The notes below the pieces were generated by a model that made no database searches, was not told the DNA's origin, and worked only from the letters and a program-made list of their open reading frames with translations. Below, in pieces: positions 35,038 to 43,183 of a stretch of DNA of 64,000 nt. The DNA comes from Parvibaculum sp. Its GTDB lineage: Bacteria; Pseudomonadota; Alphaproteobacteria; Parvibaculales; Parvibaculaceae. The stretch lies in contig JAEPQD010000001.1 in assembly GCA_017642695.1 (NCBI GenBank), forward strand, positions 372,001-436,000, in the 5' to 3' direction. The number at the start of each line of letters is the position of its first letter. Position 1 is the stretch's first letter. The position numbers and the translations under genes are program-made.

Positions 35038-35062
35038 CCCGCTCGGCTCCACCATTCCCGGA
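35038..35062 (+). repeat. attR, right attachment site
   Basis: A 25-bp perfect copy of 22978-23002. It repeats the tRNA-Ala 3' end without the rest of the tRNA, marking the right boundary of the element. Confidence 0.93.
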
Positions 35063-35099
35063 GCCCCCGGCCACCCCCGAATAGCGCTGTTTGCACCTG

Positions 35100-35834
35100 T
35101 CAGAGCCCGTCCGTGACGGCCTGCGGCGCTTGCTCGCCCTCCCGCCGGTCCGCCGGCAGCCAGTGGTCGAGGAAACGGTTGAGCCATAGCCGCAACGTTC
35201 CATCATGCTGGTAGCGCGCCATGCGGTGGATATGGGCAGGCTGGGCACCCGGCTGGGTGAGCCTGTGGCGCGCATAGACAAGCCAGGCGTTCATCATCTG
35301 CGTGGTGAGCTCGGGATGAAACTGGATGCCATAGGCATTCGGGCCATAGCGCATGGCCTGGACCGGGAAATCGTCGCCCGCCGCGAGCTGTACCGCGCCC
35401 GACGGCAGATCGAAGCCCTCCCGGTGCCACTGGTAGACATATTGCGGATCCTCGAAGAGATGACCGCCCTCTTCCGTCGGCCGGATCGGGTAGTAACCGA
35501 CTTCCACGCGCTCGTCCTCTCGGCCATAGACGCGGGCGCCGAGATGCCGGGCCATGAGCTGCGCCCCGAGACATATGCCGAAATAGGGCTTCCCTTCCTT
35601 GAGCGGAACGCCGATCCACTCCGTTTCCGCCTTGATGAAGGGAAGATCGTCATTGGCGCTCATCGGTCCGCCGAAGATCACGGCGGCATCGTGCTCCGCC
35701 ATGGTCTCGGGCAGGGGATCGCCGAGCGAGGGGCGGCGAATATCGAGCACACAGCCCCGGCGGCGCAGTTCCTGCGCCACCCTTCCGGGGTTCGAACGCT
35801 CCTGATGGAGCACGATGAGGATGCGGCGCGCCAT
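35100..35834 (-). CDS. Class I glutamine amidotransferase (GMP synthase-like GATase domain)
   Basis: 244 residues, a stand-alone GATase. The nucleophile is C88 in GKPYFGICLGAQLMARHLG, with the catalytic His-Glu in YGIQFHPELT and an oxyanion-region FGGPMSANDD. The C-terminal 50 residues extend past the domain. Stand-alone proteins of this type cleave glutamine or gamma-glutamyl compounds, for example gamma-glutamyl polyamines, and are often named GMP synthase by mistake. It is the first chromosomal gene beyond attR, its stop only 37 bp from the repeat. Confidence 0.87.
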   Translation of the reverse strand: MARRILIVLHQERSNPGRVAQELRRRGCVLDIRRPSLGDPLPETMAEHDAAVIFGGPMSANDDLPFIKAETEWIGVPLKEGKPYFGICLGAQLMARHLGARVYGREDERVEVGYYPIRPTEEGGHLFEDPQYVYQWHREGFDLPSGAVQLAAGDDFPVQAMRYGPNAYGIQFHPELTTQMMNAWLVYARHRLTQPGAQPAHIHRMARYQHDGTLRLWLNRFLDHWLPADRREGEQAPQAVTDGL

Positions 35835-35932
35835 GTCGCATCCAATGTGGGCCGGGTCCTGTTGCAGCGCAAGATGGCTCGCGGTTCACGGATTCCCGGC
35901 CGCCCGTTCGGAAACGGACGGAGAGACGCCGA

Positions 35933-36718
35933 TTACATGGCGCTGATGCCGCCGTCGATCTTGATTTCGGAGCCGGTGATGAACTTCGACTCGTCCGAGG
36001 CGAGATAGAGCACGCAATAGGCGACATCGTCCGGCTCGCCGACAACGCCGAGCGGCACCTGCTTGGCGAGCTTCCTGACGAGCTCTTCCTTCGGCATGCC
36101 GCGCGTCATGCCGTCGAGGATCGGCGTGTCGATGAAGGTGGGATGGATCGAGTTCGAGCGGATCCGGTAGCCGCGTTTCGCGCAATGGAGCGCGACCGAT
36201 TTCGACAGCAGCCAGACGCCCGCCTTTGCCGCGTTATAGGCCGCCATGTTGTGGCCCGCGATGAGCCCCGCGATGGAGGAGGTGTTGATGATCGAACCCG
36301 GCGCATGGGGGATCATGTAGGGCAGCGCATATTTGCAGCCGAGAAAGACCGAATCGACGTCGACCGCCTGCACCCTCTTGAAGGTCTCGAAATCGGTTTC
36401 CTCGACCGTTGTACCGCCGCCGATGCCCGCATTGTTGAAGAGCACGTTGAGGCCGCCCATCGCCTTGTCGGCTTCGGCGAGCGCATCCTTCCAGTGATCC
36501 TCGCGCGTCACGTCGAGGCCGACGGCGAAAGCCATGCCCGGATAATCCGCATTGATCTCGGCGGCGACGTCGGCCGCGCCCTTCTCGTTGATGTCGGCGA
36601 GCGTCACCTTGGCGCCCTCGCGCGCGAGCATGACGGCGGACGCCTTGCCGAGCCCCTGCGCGCCGCCTGTAACGAACGCCATCTTGCCCTCGACGCGGCC
36701 CTTTCTTTCCCGGGTCAT
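35933..36718 (-). CDS. Short-chain dehydrogenase/reductase
   Basis: 261 residues, classical SDR. The cofactor site is VTGGAQGLGKASAVML, Asp after strand 2 (LADIN) indicates NAD(H) preference, and NNAG, catalytic Ser in INTSSIAGLIAG, and YNAAK with the Tyr/Lys pair follow. The sequence resembles cyclopentanol or 3-alpha/20-beta-hydroxysteroid dehydrogenases. It heads a group of catabolic genes on the minus strand (two acyl-CoA dehydrogenase-family genes and an enoyl-CoA hydratase), suggesting a role in degrading a cyclic or fatty substrate, which is inference. Confidence 0.88.
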   Translation of the reverse strand: MTRERKGRVEGKMAFVTGGAQGLGKASAVMLAREGAKVTLADINEKGAADVAAEINADYPGMAFAVGLDVTREDHWKDALAEADKAMGGLNVLFNNAGIGGGTTVEETDFETFKRVQAVDVDSVFLGCKYALPYMIPHAPGSIINTSSIAGLIAGHNMAAYNAAKAGVWLLSKSVALHCAKRGYRIRSNSIHPTFIDTPILDGMTRGMPKEELVRKLAKQVPLGVVGEPDDVAYCVLYLASDESKFITGSEIKIDGGISAM

Positions 36719-36757
36719 TTTCTCTCCGTTTCTTGATAGTTTAGTTGTTTCAATGAC

Positions 36758-37951
36758 TTACAGCATCGCCGTGTTGGTCGGCACGCCGAGCAGCAAACGG
36801 CCCGTCAGTTCCAGCGTCGCGTCCGACACCATCATGTGCTGGGTCGCGACATGCACGTCGCGGAACTGCCGCTGCAGCGGCGAGCTGCGATAGACCGAGC
36901 TGCCGCCGCCAAGCGTATACATGAGATCGACCGCGCGCACGGCCGACTGCACGGCATGCGTCGTCGCGAGACGGATGTCGCGGCGATGCGCGACCGTGAT
37001 CTCGCCGTCGCGCACGGCCGCTTCCCATGCGGCTTCGATCGTCTCCATCAGGAAGGCGCGGGCGGACCGCGTCAGCGCATCGGCCTGCGATACGTCGAGA
37101 TGCGCCTTGGCGCGCAGCGCAAGCGGCTTCGACGAGCCTTGCGGGGTCTTGCCGCCGGCGAGATCGACCAGCGTGTCGATGGCACCGCGCGCGAGGCCGA
37201 GCGCGACAGCGGCGATACCGATGCCGAGAAGACCGAAAGTCGGGAAGCAATAAAGCGGTCGGGCAATCGGCTTGTCGCTGATGAGACTGACCGCGCGCGA
37301 GGCCGGTACGAAGAGGTCCTTCACCTCGAAATCCGTGCTGCCTGTGCCGCACAGGCCCGACACATCCCATGTGTCGTGAAGCGTGACGTCCTCGGCGCGG
37401 AACATCGTCATCCGGTTCTGCGGTACGCCCTCCGCCGCCATCTCGGGCTTGCCGTCCTCGCCGACGATCATGCAGCCGCCCGAAATCCACGATGCGTTGC
37501 GCGAGCCCGATCCCCATTGCCAGCGCCCGCTGACGCGGTAGCCCTCGACGCCGCCTTCGCTTGCATGCACGGCCTTGCCGCGCGGCGCGAAGACGCCCGC
37601 CGTGATGGTCAAGGGGTCGCCGAAAACATGTTTCGCTTCAGACGGCTCCAGAAAACCGGCGACGAGACCGGAAGTCGCGCCAATGAAGACGCACCAGGCG
37701 GCCGAGCCGTCGGCACGCGCGAGGCGCTCCACCACCTTCACGAGTTCGCCGGGATGTGCCTCAAAGCCGCCATAGGCTTCCGGCACGCAGAGCCGGTAGA
37801 GCCCCGCTTCCGCGAAACGCTGCGCAAGGTCTTGCGGCAGAAAACGGTTTGCCTCGATCTCGCCCGCGCGTGCGGCGATTTCTTCGGCGAACCCTTCCGC
37901 GGCGGCAAGGAGAGCCGCACCCCCAGCCTGCTTCGTTCCCGTTGCGGTCAC
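36758..37951 (-). CDS. Acyl-CoA dehydrogenase-fold flavoprotein, possibly a flavin-dependent monooxygenase
   Basis: 397 residues with the acyl-CoA dehydrogenase three-domain layout: a helical N-terminus (LAQRFAEAGLYRLCVPEAYGGFEAHPGELVKVVERLARADGSAAWCVF), a central beta domain (GYRVSGRWQWGSGSRNASWI) and a C-terminal helical bundle of the type-2 form (LGGGSSVYRSSPLQRQFRDVHVATQH). The catalytic Glu of true dehydrogenases is not evident, and the W-G-S-G-S pattern resembles HsaA/DszC-type monooxygenases that oxygenate with reduced flavin from a partner. It lies 16 bp after another acyl-CoA dehydrogenase gene, in one operon. Confidence 0.82.
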   Translation of the reverse strand: MTATGTKQAGGAALLAAAEGFAEEIAARAGEIEANRFLPQDLAQRFAEAGLYRLCVPEAYGGFEAHPGELVKVVERLARADGSAAWCVFIGATSGLVAGFLEPSEAKHVFGDPLTITAGVFAPRGKAVHASEGGVEGYRVSGRWQWGSGSRNASWISGGCMIVGEDGKPEMAAEGVPQNRMTMFRAEDVTLHDTWDVSGLCGTGSTDFEVKDLFVPASRAVSLISDKPIARPLYCFPTFGLLGIGIAAVALGLARGAIDTLVDLAGGKTPQGSSKPLALRAKAHLDVSQADALTRSARAFLMETIEAAWEAAVRDGEITVAHRRDIRLATTHAVQSAVRAVDLMYTLGGGSSVYRSSPLQRQFRDVHVATQHMMVSDATLELTGRLLLGVPTNTAML

Positions 37952-37967
37952 TTGTCCTCCTCCGGCG

Positions 37968-39155
37968 CTATTGGCCGAGTTTCAGCCGGTTCGCGATATT
38001 GTTCTTCTGCATATTGGACGACCCGCCGACGATCGGCAGGCTCACCGCATCGCGCACATAGCGTTCCATGTCCATCTGGTCGGAAAGACCATAGGCGCCG
38101 GTGACGCGCATGCACATCTGCGTGACCTCGGCCGCCCCCTCGCAGCAGAAAAGCTTTGCCATCGAGGTTTCGACGGAACAGGGCCTGCCCTGATCCGCAA
38201 GCCAGGCGGCGCTGTAGAGCATCAGCCGCATGGCGCGCGCACGTGTCTGCGCCTCCGCAAGCGTGTGGCGGATCGCCTGATGACCGGCAATGGCGCGGCC
38301 GAATTGTTCGCGCTCTTCGGCATAACGCCAGGCGTCGGCAAGGGCGGCTTCCGACAGGCCGAGCGCGCAGGCGGACAATTCGAGCTTCTCGACTTCGAGC
38401 GCGCGGCCCGCGAGCTGCTGCCAGCCCTTGTTCCACATCGCTTCGCCGCCGAGAATGTTCGACACCGGTACGCGGACATTCTCGAAAGTCACATCCTTCG
38501 TCTCGACACCACGAATGCCGAGATGGCCGAGCGGCGAGATCGAGATGCCGGGAAGCGACGGCGGTATGAGAACGATGCTGAGGTTCTTGTATTTCTCTTC
38601 CTTCGGTCCCGACCGCAGCAGGCAGAAGATGTAGTCCGCAATGTGAGCGCCCGTGCACCAACGTTTTGTCCCGTTGATGACAAGTTCGTTGCCGTCGCGC
38701 CGCGCGGTTGTCTCGACTGTGGCGAGATCGCCGCCGACATTCGGCTCCGAAAGACCATAGGCGAAAAGGAGATCACCGGAAGCGACCTTTGGCAGCAACT
38801 CCTGCTTCTGTTCCTCGCTCGCGCTTTCGCCGAGATTCATGCCTGCGTAGCAGACTGCCATGATGTACGGGCAGGCGACGGCGACGGAACGCTTTGCCAG
38901 CTCCTCGATGACGGCCATGGTCGCATAGATGTCGACGCCCGCACCGCCATACCGCTCCTCGACGGTGAGCCCCATCATGCCCATGGCGCCGAGCTTCTTC
39001 ATGACCTCGGCTGGATAGATGTTCCCCCTGTCCCACTCGCGCGCCTTGTCGCGCGGCATTTCCGCCGCAACGAATTTTCGCGTCGCGTCGCGGAGCATGC
39101 GCACATGCTCGGGCTCGTCGAAATTGAGAGACTGCTCCTGCATCGCGGCATCCAT
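37968..39155 (-). CDS. Acyl-CoA dehydrogenase
   Basis: 395 residues. Typical acyl-CoA dehydrogenase features are YPAEVMKKLGAMGMMGLTVEERYGGAGVD, the flavin/substrate region LLFAYGLSEPNVGGDLATVETTARRDGNELVINGTKRWCTGA, and the late MRVTGAYGLSDQMDMERYVRDAVSLPIVGGSSNMQKNNIANRLK with the nucleotide-contact arginine. It oxidises acyl-CoA to enoyl-CoA, passing electrons to ETF. The start is either ATG 39155 or a GTG at 39164 that overlaps the enoyl-CoA hydratase stop (GTGA). The two genes are clearly coupled. Confidence 0.9.
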   Translation of the reverse strand: MDAAMQEQSLNFDEPEHVRMLRDATRKFVAAEMPRDKAREWDRGNIYPAEVMKKLGAMGMMGLTVEERYGGAGVDIYATMAVIEELAKRSVAVACPYIMAVCYAGMNLGESASEEQKQELLPKVASGDLLFAYGLSEPNVGGDLATVETTARRDGNELVINGTKRWCTGAHIADYIFCLLRSGPKEEKYKNLSIVLIPPSLPGISISPLGHLGIRGVETKDVTFENVRVPVSNILGGEAMWNKGWQQLAGRALEVEKLELSACALGLSEAALADAWRYAEEREQFGRAIAGHQAIRHTLAEAQTRARAMRLMLYSAAWLADQGRPCSVETSMAKLFCCEGAAEVTQMCMRVTGAYGLSDQMDMERYVRDAVSLPIVGGSSNMQKNNIANRLKLGQ

Positions 39156-39160
39156 CTGTG

Positions 39161-39964
39161 TCACCGCCCGGTAAAGACGGGTTTGCGCTTTTCGAGAAAG
39201 GAACGAACGGCTTCCTTGTGATCCTCGGTGGTGAAGGTGAGCATCTCATAGCCGATCGATGTGTCGAGGATCGAATGAGCGAGTTGCTTGAGTCCGATAT
39301 TGACCGAAACCTTGCTGTACTTGATCGCCTGTGTTGCACCGCCGGCGAGCTTCGCCGCAAACGCATCGACGCGCGCGTCCAGCTCGGCATCCGGCACGAC
39401 GTGATTGATGAGGCCGATCCGCTCCGCTTCCTCGGCGGACACGGGATCGCCTGTCATGAGGTATTCCTTCGCGCGCGCATAGCCGACAAGTTGCGGCCAG
39501 ATGATCGCGCCGCCGTCGCCCGCGACGATGCCCGCACGCACATGCGGATCGGCAAAGCGCGCGTTGTCGCTTGCAAAGATGACATCGCACATCAGCGCGA
39601 TGGTCGCGCCGAGACCGACAGCGGGACCGCGCACCTTGGCGATGATCGGTTTTTCGAGGTCGAGCAGCGAGAAGACGATGCGTTTCGCTTCTGCTGCATC
39701 CGGTCCCTTTTCGCCGGCTTCGAAGCCGCGCTTCATCCAGTTGAGATCCCCGCCCGCTGAAAAAGCCGCCCCTTCACCGGTCAGCACGACAACATCGGAA
39801 TCCGGATCGTCCGCCGCGTCGAGAAAGAGACTCGAAAGCTCGCGGTGCATATCGCCGTCGACCGCATTCATGAGGGCGGGATTGCTGAGCGCCAGCGTCA
39901 GCACACGTCCCTGCCGGCTTGCCTTGACGCGCGTGTAACCGTCGAAATCGACGCTCTTTCTCAT
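39161..39964 (-). CDS. Enoyl-CoA hydratase/isomerase family protein
   Basis: 267 residues, crotonase fold. The oxyanion-hole segments are GEGAAFSAGGDLNWMKRGFE and RGPAVGLGATIALMCDVIFASDNARFADPHVRAGIVAGDGG. The Gly-Asp end resembles AtuE/methylglutaconyl or 2-ketocyclohexane-type members as well as plain hydratases, so the exact reaction is uncertain. It is first in a minus-strand operon with the two acyl-CoA dehydrogenase-family genes. ATG 39964 follows a strong GGGAGGA site. Together they fit a beta-oxidation-like module. Confidence 0.9.
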   Translation of the reverse strand: MRKSVDFDGYTRVKASRQGRVLTLALSNPALMNAVDGDMHRELSSLFLDAADDPDSDVVVLTGEGAAFSAGGDLNWMKRGFEAGEKGPDAAEAKRIVFSLLDLEKPIIAKVRGPAVGLGATIALMCDVIFASDNARFADPHVRAGIVAGDGGAIIWPQLVGYARAKEYLMTGDPVSAEEAERIGLINHVVPDAELDARVDAFAAKLAGGATQAIKYSKVSVNIGLKQLAHSILDTSIGYEMLTFTTEDHKEAVRSFLEKRKPVFTGR

Positions 39965-40038
39965 CTCGTCCTCCCGTTGCACAAGGCTATTGCGATGCCT
40001 TTGCGACCGATTGTGACCCGCGGCTCGTACAAAGAAAA

Positions 40039-40064
40039 GAGCCCCGGTCGCAAGACCGGGGCTC
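40039..40064 (-). terminator. Intrinsic terminator of the Ycf48-like gene
   Basis: An 11-bp stem, GAGCCCCGGTC paired with GACCGGGGCTC, encloses a 4-base loop. On the minus strand it is followed by TTTTCTTTG. Confidence 0.88.
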
Positions 40065-40090
40065 CGAATACAAGCGATGCGTTCGGGATG

Positions 40091-41155
40091 TCAGCTATCG
40101 CTGTCCGCCGGCGTCGCAGTGATCTTCGCGCCGACTTCCTCTCTTGCCTTTTCCATATCATCCGGCATCAGCTTCGCACCGGGCTCGCCGAACACGACGA
40201 TCTGGCCTTCGGGACCATCGGCAACCGCCGCATAGCCGAGACGGTCGGCGCGCGTGACTTCGACGAAGTTCTTGCCGCCATTGTCGCTGTAGCCGACATA
40301 ACCCTGCAGGCCGACGAGAACGATCTTGCCGTTGCCGAGCTGCACGCCACCCGCGATGGATTTGTCCGTGCCGGTATCGACCTTCTCCCAGGTCTGCCCA
40401 TTATCGTGCGAACGGAATGCATTGCCACGCATGCCGAACACCATCACGGAACCATCGGCCATGCCGAAGCCGCCCCAGAAGGACCCTTCATACTGCGTCT
40501 GGATGCGATCGAACGTCCGTCCCTGATCGCCCGACCGGTAGACCACGCCAAACTCGGCGGCGATATAGAGATCGCCGTTCTTGTCGGAGAAGAGCTTGTT
40601 CAGGTGATAGTCGTCGAGCAGACCGTCGCTGAGCGAGCGTTCTTCCCACGTCTCGCCGCCATCGTTGGTCTCGACCATGAAAGAGAAGGCGCCCATCGCG
40701 AAGCCGCGCTTCTCGTTCTCGAAATAGACCGTCATGAAGGCCATTTCGGATTCGCTGTCGTTGTAGACGAGTTCCCAGTTCTCGCCCGCATCGGTTGTGC
40801 GAAGAACGGTCGCGTCGTGTCCGACGGCAAACCCGGTCTTGTCGCCGATGAAGGTCACGCCTGTAAGCGTTGCCTGTGTCGGCACCGACTCTGCCTGATG
40901 CCAGGTCACGCCACGATCGTCCGAGAGAACGATATGGCCGAACTCACCGACCGCGACGAGCCGTTCGCCCGCATAGGTCGTGTCGAGAAGCAGCGATTCA
41001 GCGGCGAGGTCGGACGGTACGGCATATTCGACTTCCGACTCTTCCTGCGCGGCCGCGGGCCCGAAGGCAAGCGCGACGGCGCAAAGTCCGGCGACGGACG
41101 CGAGGCGCAGGCGATGCACCCAGCTCGAGACGATCGGGGAAATAGACGAAGACAT
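40091..41155 (-). CDS. Ycf48-like (BNR/WD40-type repeat) exported protein
   Basis: 354 residues with a signal peptide (hydrophobic RLASVAGLCAVALAFGPAAAQ). Repeated beta-propeller blades follow, each like TYAGERLVAVGEFGHIVLSDDRGVTWHQAESVP, with recurrent SDDxGxTW and TTDAGENWE Asp-box-like turns. It resembles Ycf48, a photosystem II assembly factor. In non-photosynthetic proteobacteria such proteins are encoded with RND-type exporters and DUF1302/DUF1329 proteins, as here. It probably assembles or senses an envelope complex. ATG 41155 has AGGAG upstream. A GTG at 41173 is an alternative. Confidence 0.85.
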   Translation of the reverse strand: MSSSISPIVSSWVHRLRLASVAGLCAVALAFGPAAAQEESEVEYAVPSDLAAESLLLDTTYAGERLVAVGEFGHIVLSDDRGVTWHQAESVPTQATLTGVTFIGDKTGFAVGHDATVLRTTDAGENWELVYNDSESEMAFMTVYFENEKRGFAMGAFSFMVETNDGGETWEERSLSDGLLDDYHLNKLFSDKNGDLYIAAEFGVVYRSGDQGRTFDRIQTQYEGSFWGGFGMADGSVMVFGMRGNAFRSHDNGQTWEKVDTGTDKSIAGGVQLGNGKIVLVGLQGYVGYSDNGGKNFVEVTRADRLGYAAVADGPEGQIVVFGEPGAKLMPDDMEKAREEVGAKITATPADSDS

Positions 41156-41366
41156 GAACTTCAGCTCCTGCACTCGGGCGTTTCGGTCGCCGCACCCTCA
41201 TCGTTGCCGGTTTTCCGGTCCCCGATGCCCTAAGCGGCGAGCCTCCTGTTTGGCGATTTCTTATATCGTTTTTCTGAGTTTATAGCGCATTTTTGACGGC
41301 GCGTCTTGGACTCTCGGCGTCAAAGCGAGGCGCTTGCGCCGATGGTTAAGAAGCCGGACAGCAAAA

Positions 41367-41392
41367 GGCCGGACCCGTTTCCGGGTCCGGCC
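41367..41392 (-). terminator. Intrinsic terminator after the DUF1329 gene
   Basis: The stem GGCCGGACCCG/CGGGTCCGGCC has a TTTC loop (GAAA on the transcript) and is followed on the minus strand by TTTTGC. Confidence 0.88.
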
Positions 41393-41415
41393 TTGCCGAT
41401 CGTTGCAATCGCTTC

Positions 41416-42771
41416 TTAGCGGACGCCGAGCTGACGGATCGCGTTCGGCGTGTAGCGGTTCTTGTCCAGCTCGTCGGCGAAGTAGTTCACCGGCGGCTCT
41501 TCGTTCTGCAGCGCGAGCGCAAGATAGCGGCCGGCCTGCAGATCGTAGACGATTTCGCCCGCGGAACCGCAGAGCGGCACGTTGTAGCGCTGGATCTGGT
41601 GCATTTCCTGCACGCGCCAGAGCTGGCCACGGCCGTCATAGAGTTCCACCGTCGACATCTGCCACGCGTCTTCCTCGTTGTGGTAGACGCGGCGCGAATA
41701 GACGTGGCGGGTGTTGGGCCGAAGCTTCGCTTCGAATTCCCAGACGCGGCGCTTCTCGTAACGCACCTTGTCCTGGTTCAGGTGGAGCGCCTGGAGGTAG
41801 TCCGCATAGGGCGTGGACTCGCCTTCATAGGCGTTCGCCGAAACGAGGCGGACGTTCTTGCCGAGGAAGGTCCAGTCATAGCGGTCCGGAGCGCCGTTAT
41901 AGCCGTCGAAGCTGTCCGACGTGGACAGACCGTCCGAGTTCGTGCCGGGATTGTCATACGCGATGTTTGGCGCACGACGCACGCGGCGGGTACCCGGGCT
42001 GTACTGCCAGGCCTGACGCGGCTGAAGTTCAGCGTTGAGGGCTTCGTACACCAGGATCACGTTACCCGCGGCACGCGCCGGAGCGATCGTGTTCGCGATG
42101 TAGTAGATCGAGATGTTGTCGAGGTCTTCAGCGCGCTGAGCCGTCGGGTCGGACCAGGCGAGAATCGCTTCGTCCTGCACGATCTGCAGCGTGTAGTCAC
42201 CGCCACGCGTCACCGGTGCCGCAGCGAACTGACGCACCGCCTTGAAGGAGCGATAGCGCAGCGTGTGGTTCCAGATCATTTCGAGCGCGTTGTTCGCGAT
42301 CGGGAACGGCGAACCGAAGATCGCTTCGCTGATGCCCGAGCCGCCGCCGACGAGTTCGCCGACAGCCGCGTTGCGCTTGTTGGCTTCGTAGAACTTGTCC
42401 GGGAAGGCGCAGGTGCGGCGCGTTTCATAGACGTTCATCTTGTACGACGGATAGGCCTTCAGCATGGCTGCATAGCCGGGCGTCAGGATATCGCTGTACT
42501 GATCCGCGTTCTGGCCGGTGACCGTGAACTTGATCGGGTCGCTGGCGAACGGGTTGGCGAGCTTGTCGCCGGGCTTGTAGCTGACATTGCTCGGCACGGT
42601 CGCGAGACCGCCGGTCCAGGCGGGGATGTCACCCTCGCCGGCCTTTTCCGAACCCATCGGGGTCAGGTCCTGACCCAGACGATTTACCTGGGCTTCCGGA
42701 ACCTTCGCGAGCGCGCCGGTAGCGAAGACGCTGATCGCAAGGGCGGACACCAAAAAGGTCGTCCTTTTCAT
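41416..42771 (-). CDS. DUF1329 outer-envelope protein (LuxR-regulated lipoprotein family)
   Basis: 451 residues, standard for the family. The signal peptide is MKRTTFLVSALAISVFATGALAK. The mature start VPEAQVNRLGQDLTPMGSEKAGEGDIPAWTGGL and the motif YPSYKMNVYETRRTCAFPD are DUF1329 hallmarks, as is the region RRAPNIAYDNPGTNSDGLSTSDSFDGYNGAPDRYDW. The family has a LolB-like beta fold and is encoded with DUF1302 proteins in degraders of terpenes, steroids and alkanes. Substrate transport is suspected. ATG 42771 has GGAGGG seven bases upstream. Terminators lie on both sides, so it is transcribed separately. Confidence 0.92.
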   Translation of the reverse strand: MKRTTFLVSALAISVFATGALAKVPEAQVNRLGQDLTPMGSEKAGEGDIPAWTGGLATVPSNVSYKPGDKLANPFASDPIKFTVTGQNADQYSDILTPGYAAMLKAYPSYKMNVYETRRTCAFPDKFYEANKRNAAVGELVGGGSGISEAIFGSPFPIANNALEMIWNHTLRYRSFKAVRQFAAAPVTRGGDYTLQIVQDEAILAWSDPTAQRAEDLDNISIYYIANTIAPARAAGNVILVYEALNAELQPRQAWQYSPGTRRVRRAPNIAYDNPGTNSDGLSTSDSFDGYNGAPDRYDWTFLGKNVRLVSANAYEGESTPYADYLQALHLNQDKVRYEKRRVWEFEAKLRPNTRHVYSRRVYHNEEDAWQMSTVELYDGRGQLWRVQEMHQIQRYNVPLCGSAGEIVYDLQAGRYLALALQNEEPPVNYFADELDKNRYTPNAIRQLGVR

Positions 42772-43113
42772 ATACATTCCCTCCACTGGATTTCTTTTTA
42801 GGCTTTCGATACGAGCGCTGGACTTTTTCTCAGCTGTTGCACTGCATATCGAGGCCGGTTTCCCCGCCTTGATCGAAACCGATGATAGCAAATTGCCTCA
42901 AGGGCGCAAATCGGGTGGGGCCGATTCTGTTGCCCCCGAGCCTCTATTACCCTCGTTTTTCAGGCGCTTTGCCCTCTGTTTCCATTAAATCTTTTTAATG
43001 TGAAGTTCTCGCGGAGACGAAGAGCCAGATTGCTGAACCGTCAGACTACGGATGAATGACGCTGCGTGGCGCGATGGTGCACCGCAACATTCTCTGGGCT
43101 CTGCCCAAAAGAA
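42772..43113. other. Intergenic region holding the DUF1329 promoter
   Basis: 342 bp between the DUF1329 start and the terminator of the DUF1302 gene. It includes AT-rich CATTAAATCTTTTTAATGTG, with an ATTAAA/TTTAAT dyad (42985-42999). No gene is supported. The DUF1329 promoter must lie here on the minus strand, but I cannot assign boxes with confidence. Confidence 0.5.
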
Positions 43114-43114
43114 A

Positions 43115-43140
43115 AACCCGGCAGCCGAAGCTGCCGGGTT
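43115..43140 (-). terminator. Intrinsic terminator after the DUF1302 gene
   Basis: An 11-bp stem, AACCCGGCAGC/GCTGCCGGGTT, has a CGAA loop (TTCG on the transcript) and is followed on the minus strand by TTTCTTTTGG. Confidence 0.88.
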
Positions 43141-43183
43141 CATTTGTTTCACACGATCCCGAAGGATCGGAACATGCCTTCGT

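Larger units (their letters stand above)
22978..35062. mobile_element. 12.1-kb integrative element inserted at tRNA-Ala(CGC)
   Basis: The borders are a 25-bp perfect direct repeat: 22978-23002 (the tRNA 3' end plus 8 bases) and 35038-35062. Directly inside the left border is a tyrosine integrase, the standard arrangement for tRNA-targeted islands. Contents in order: integrase, leader-coupled replication initiator, small unknown, unknown 349-residue gene plus second tyrosine recombinase, adenine methyltransferase, restriction endonuclease, XRE regulator, PH-domain protein, and an unknown gene pair. Several genes are visibly more AT-rich than the flanks and use different codons. There are no virion or conjugation genes, so it is either a satellite-like or mobilisable island. 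Confidence 0.93.

Noticed and set aside
22978-35062. Prophage interpretation of the island
   Set aside because: No terminase, capsid, portal, tail, lysis or phage repressor-antirepressor module is present. The integrase and replication initiator alone do not make a prophage.
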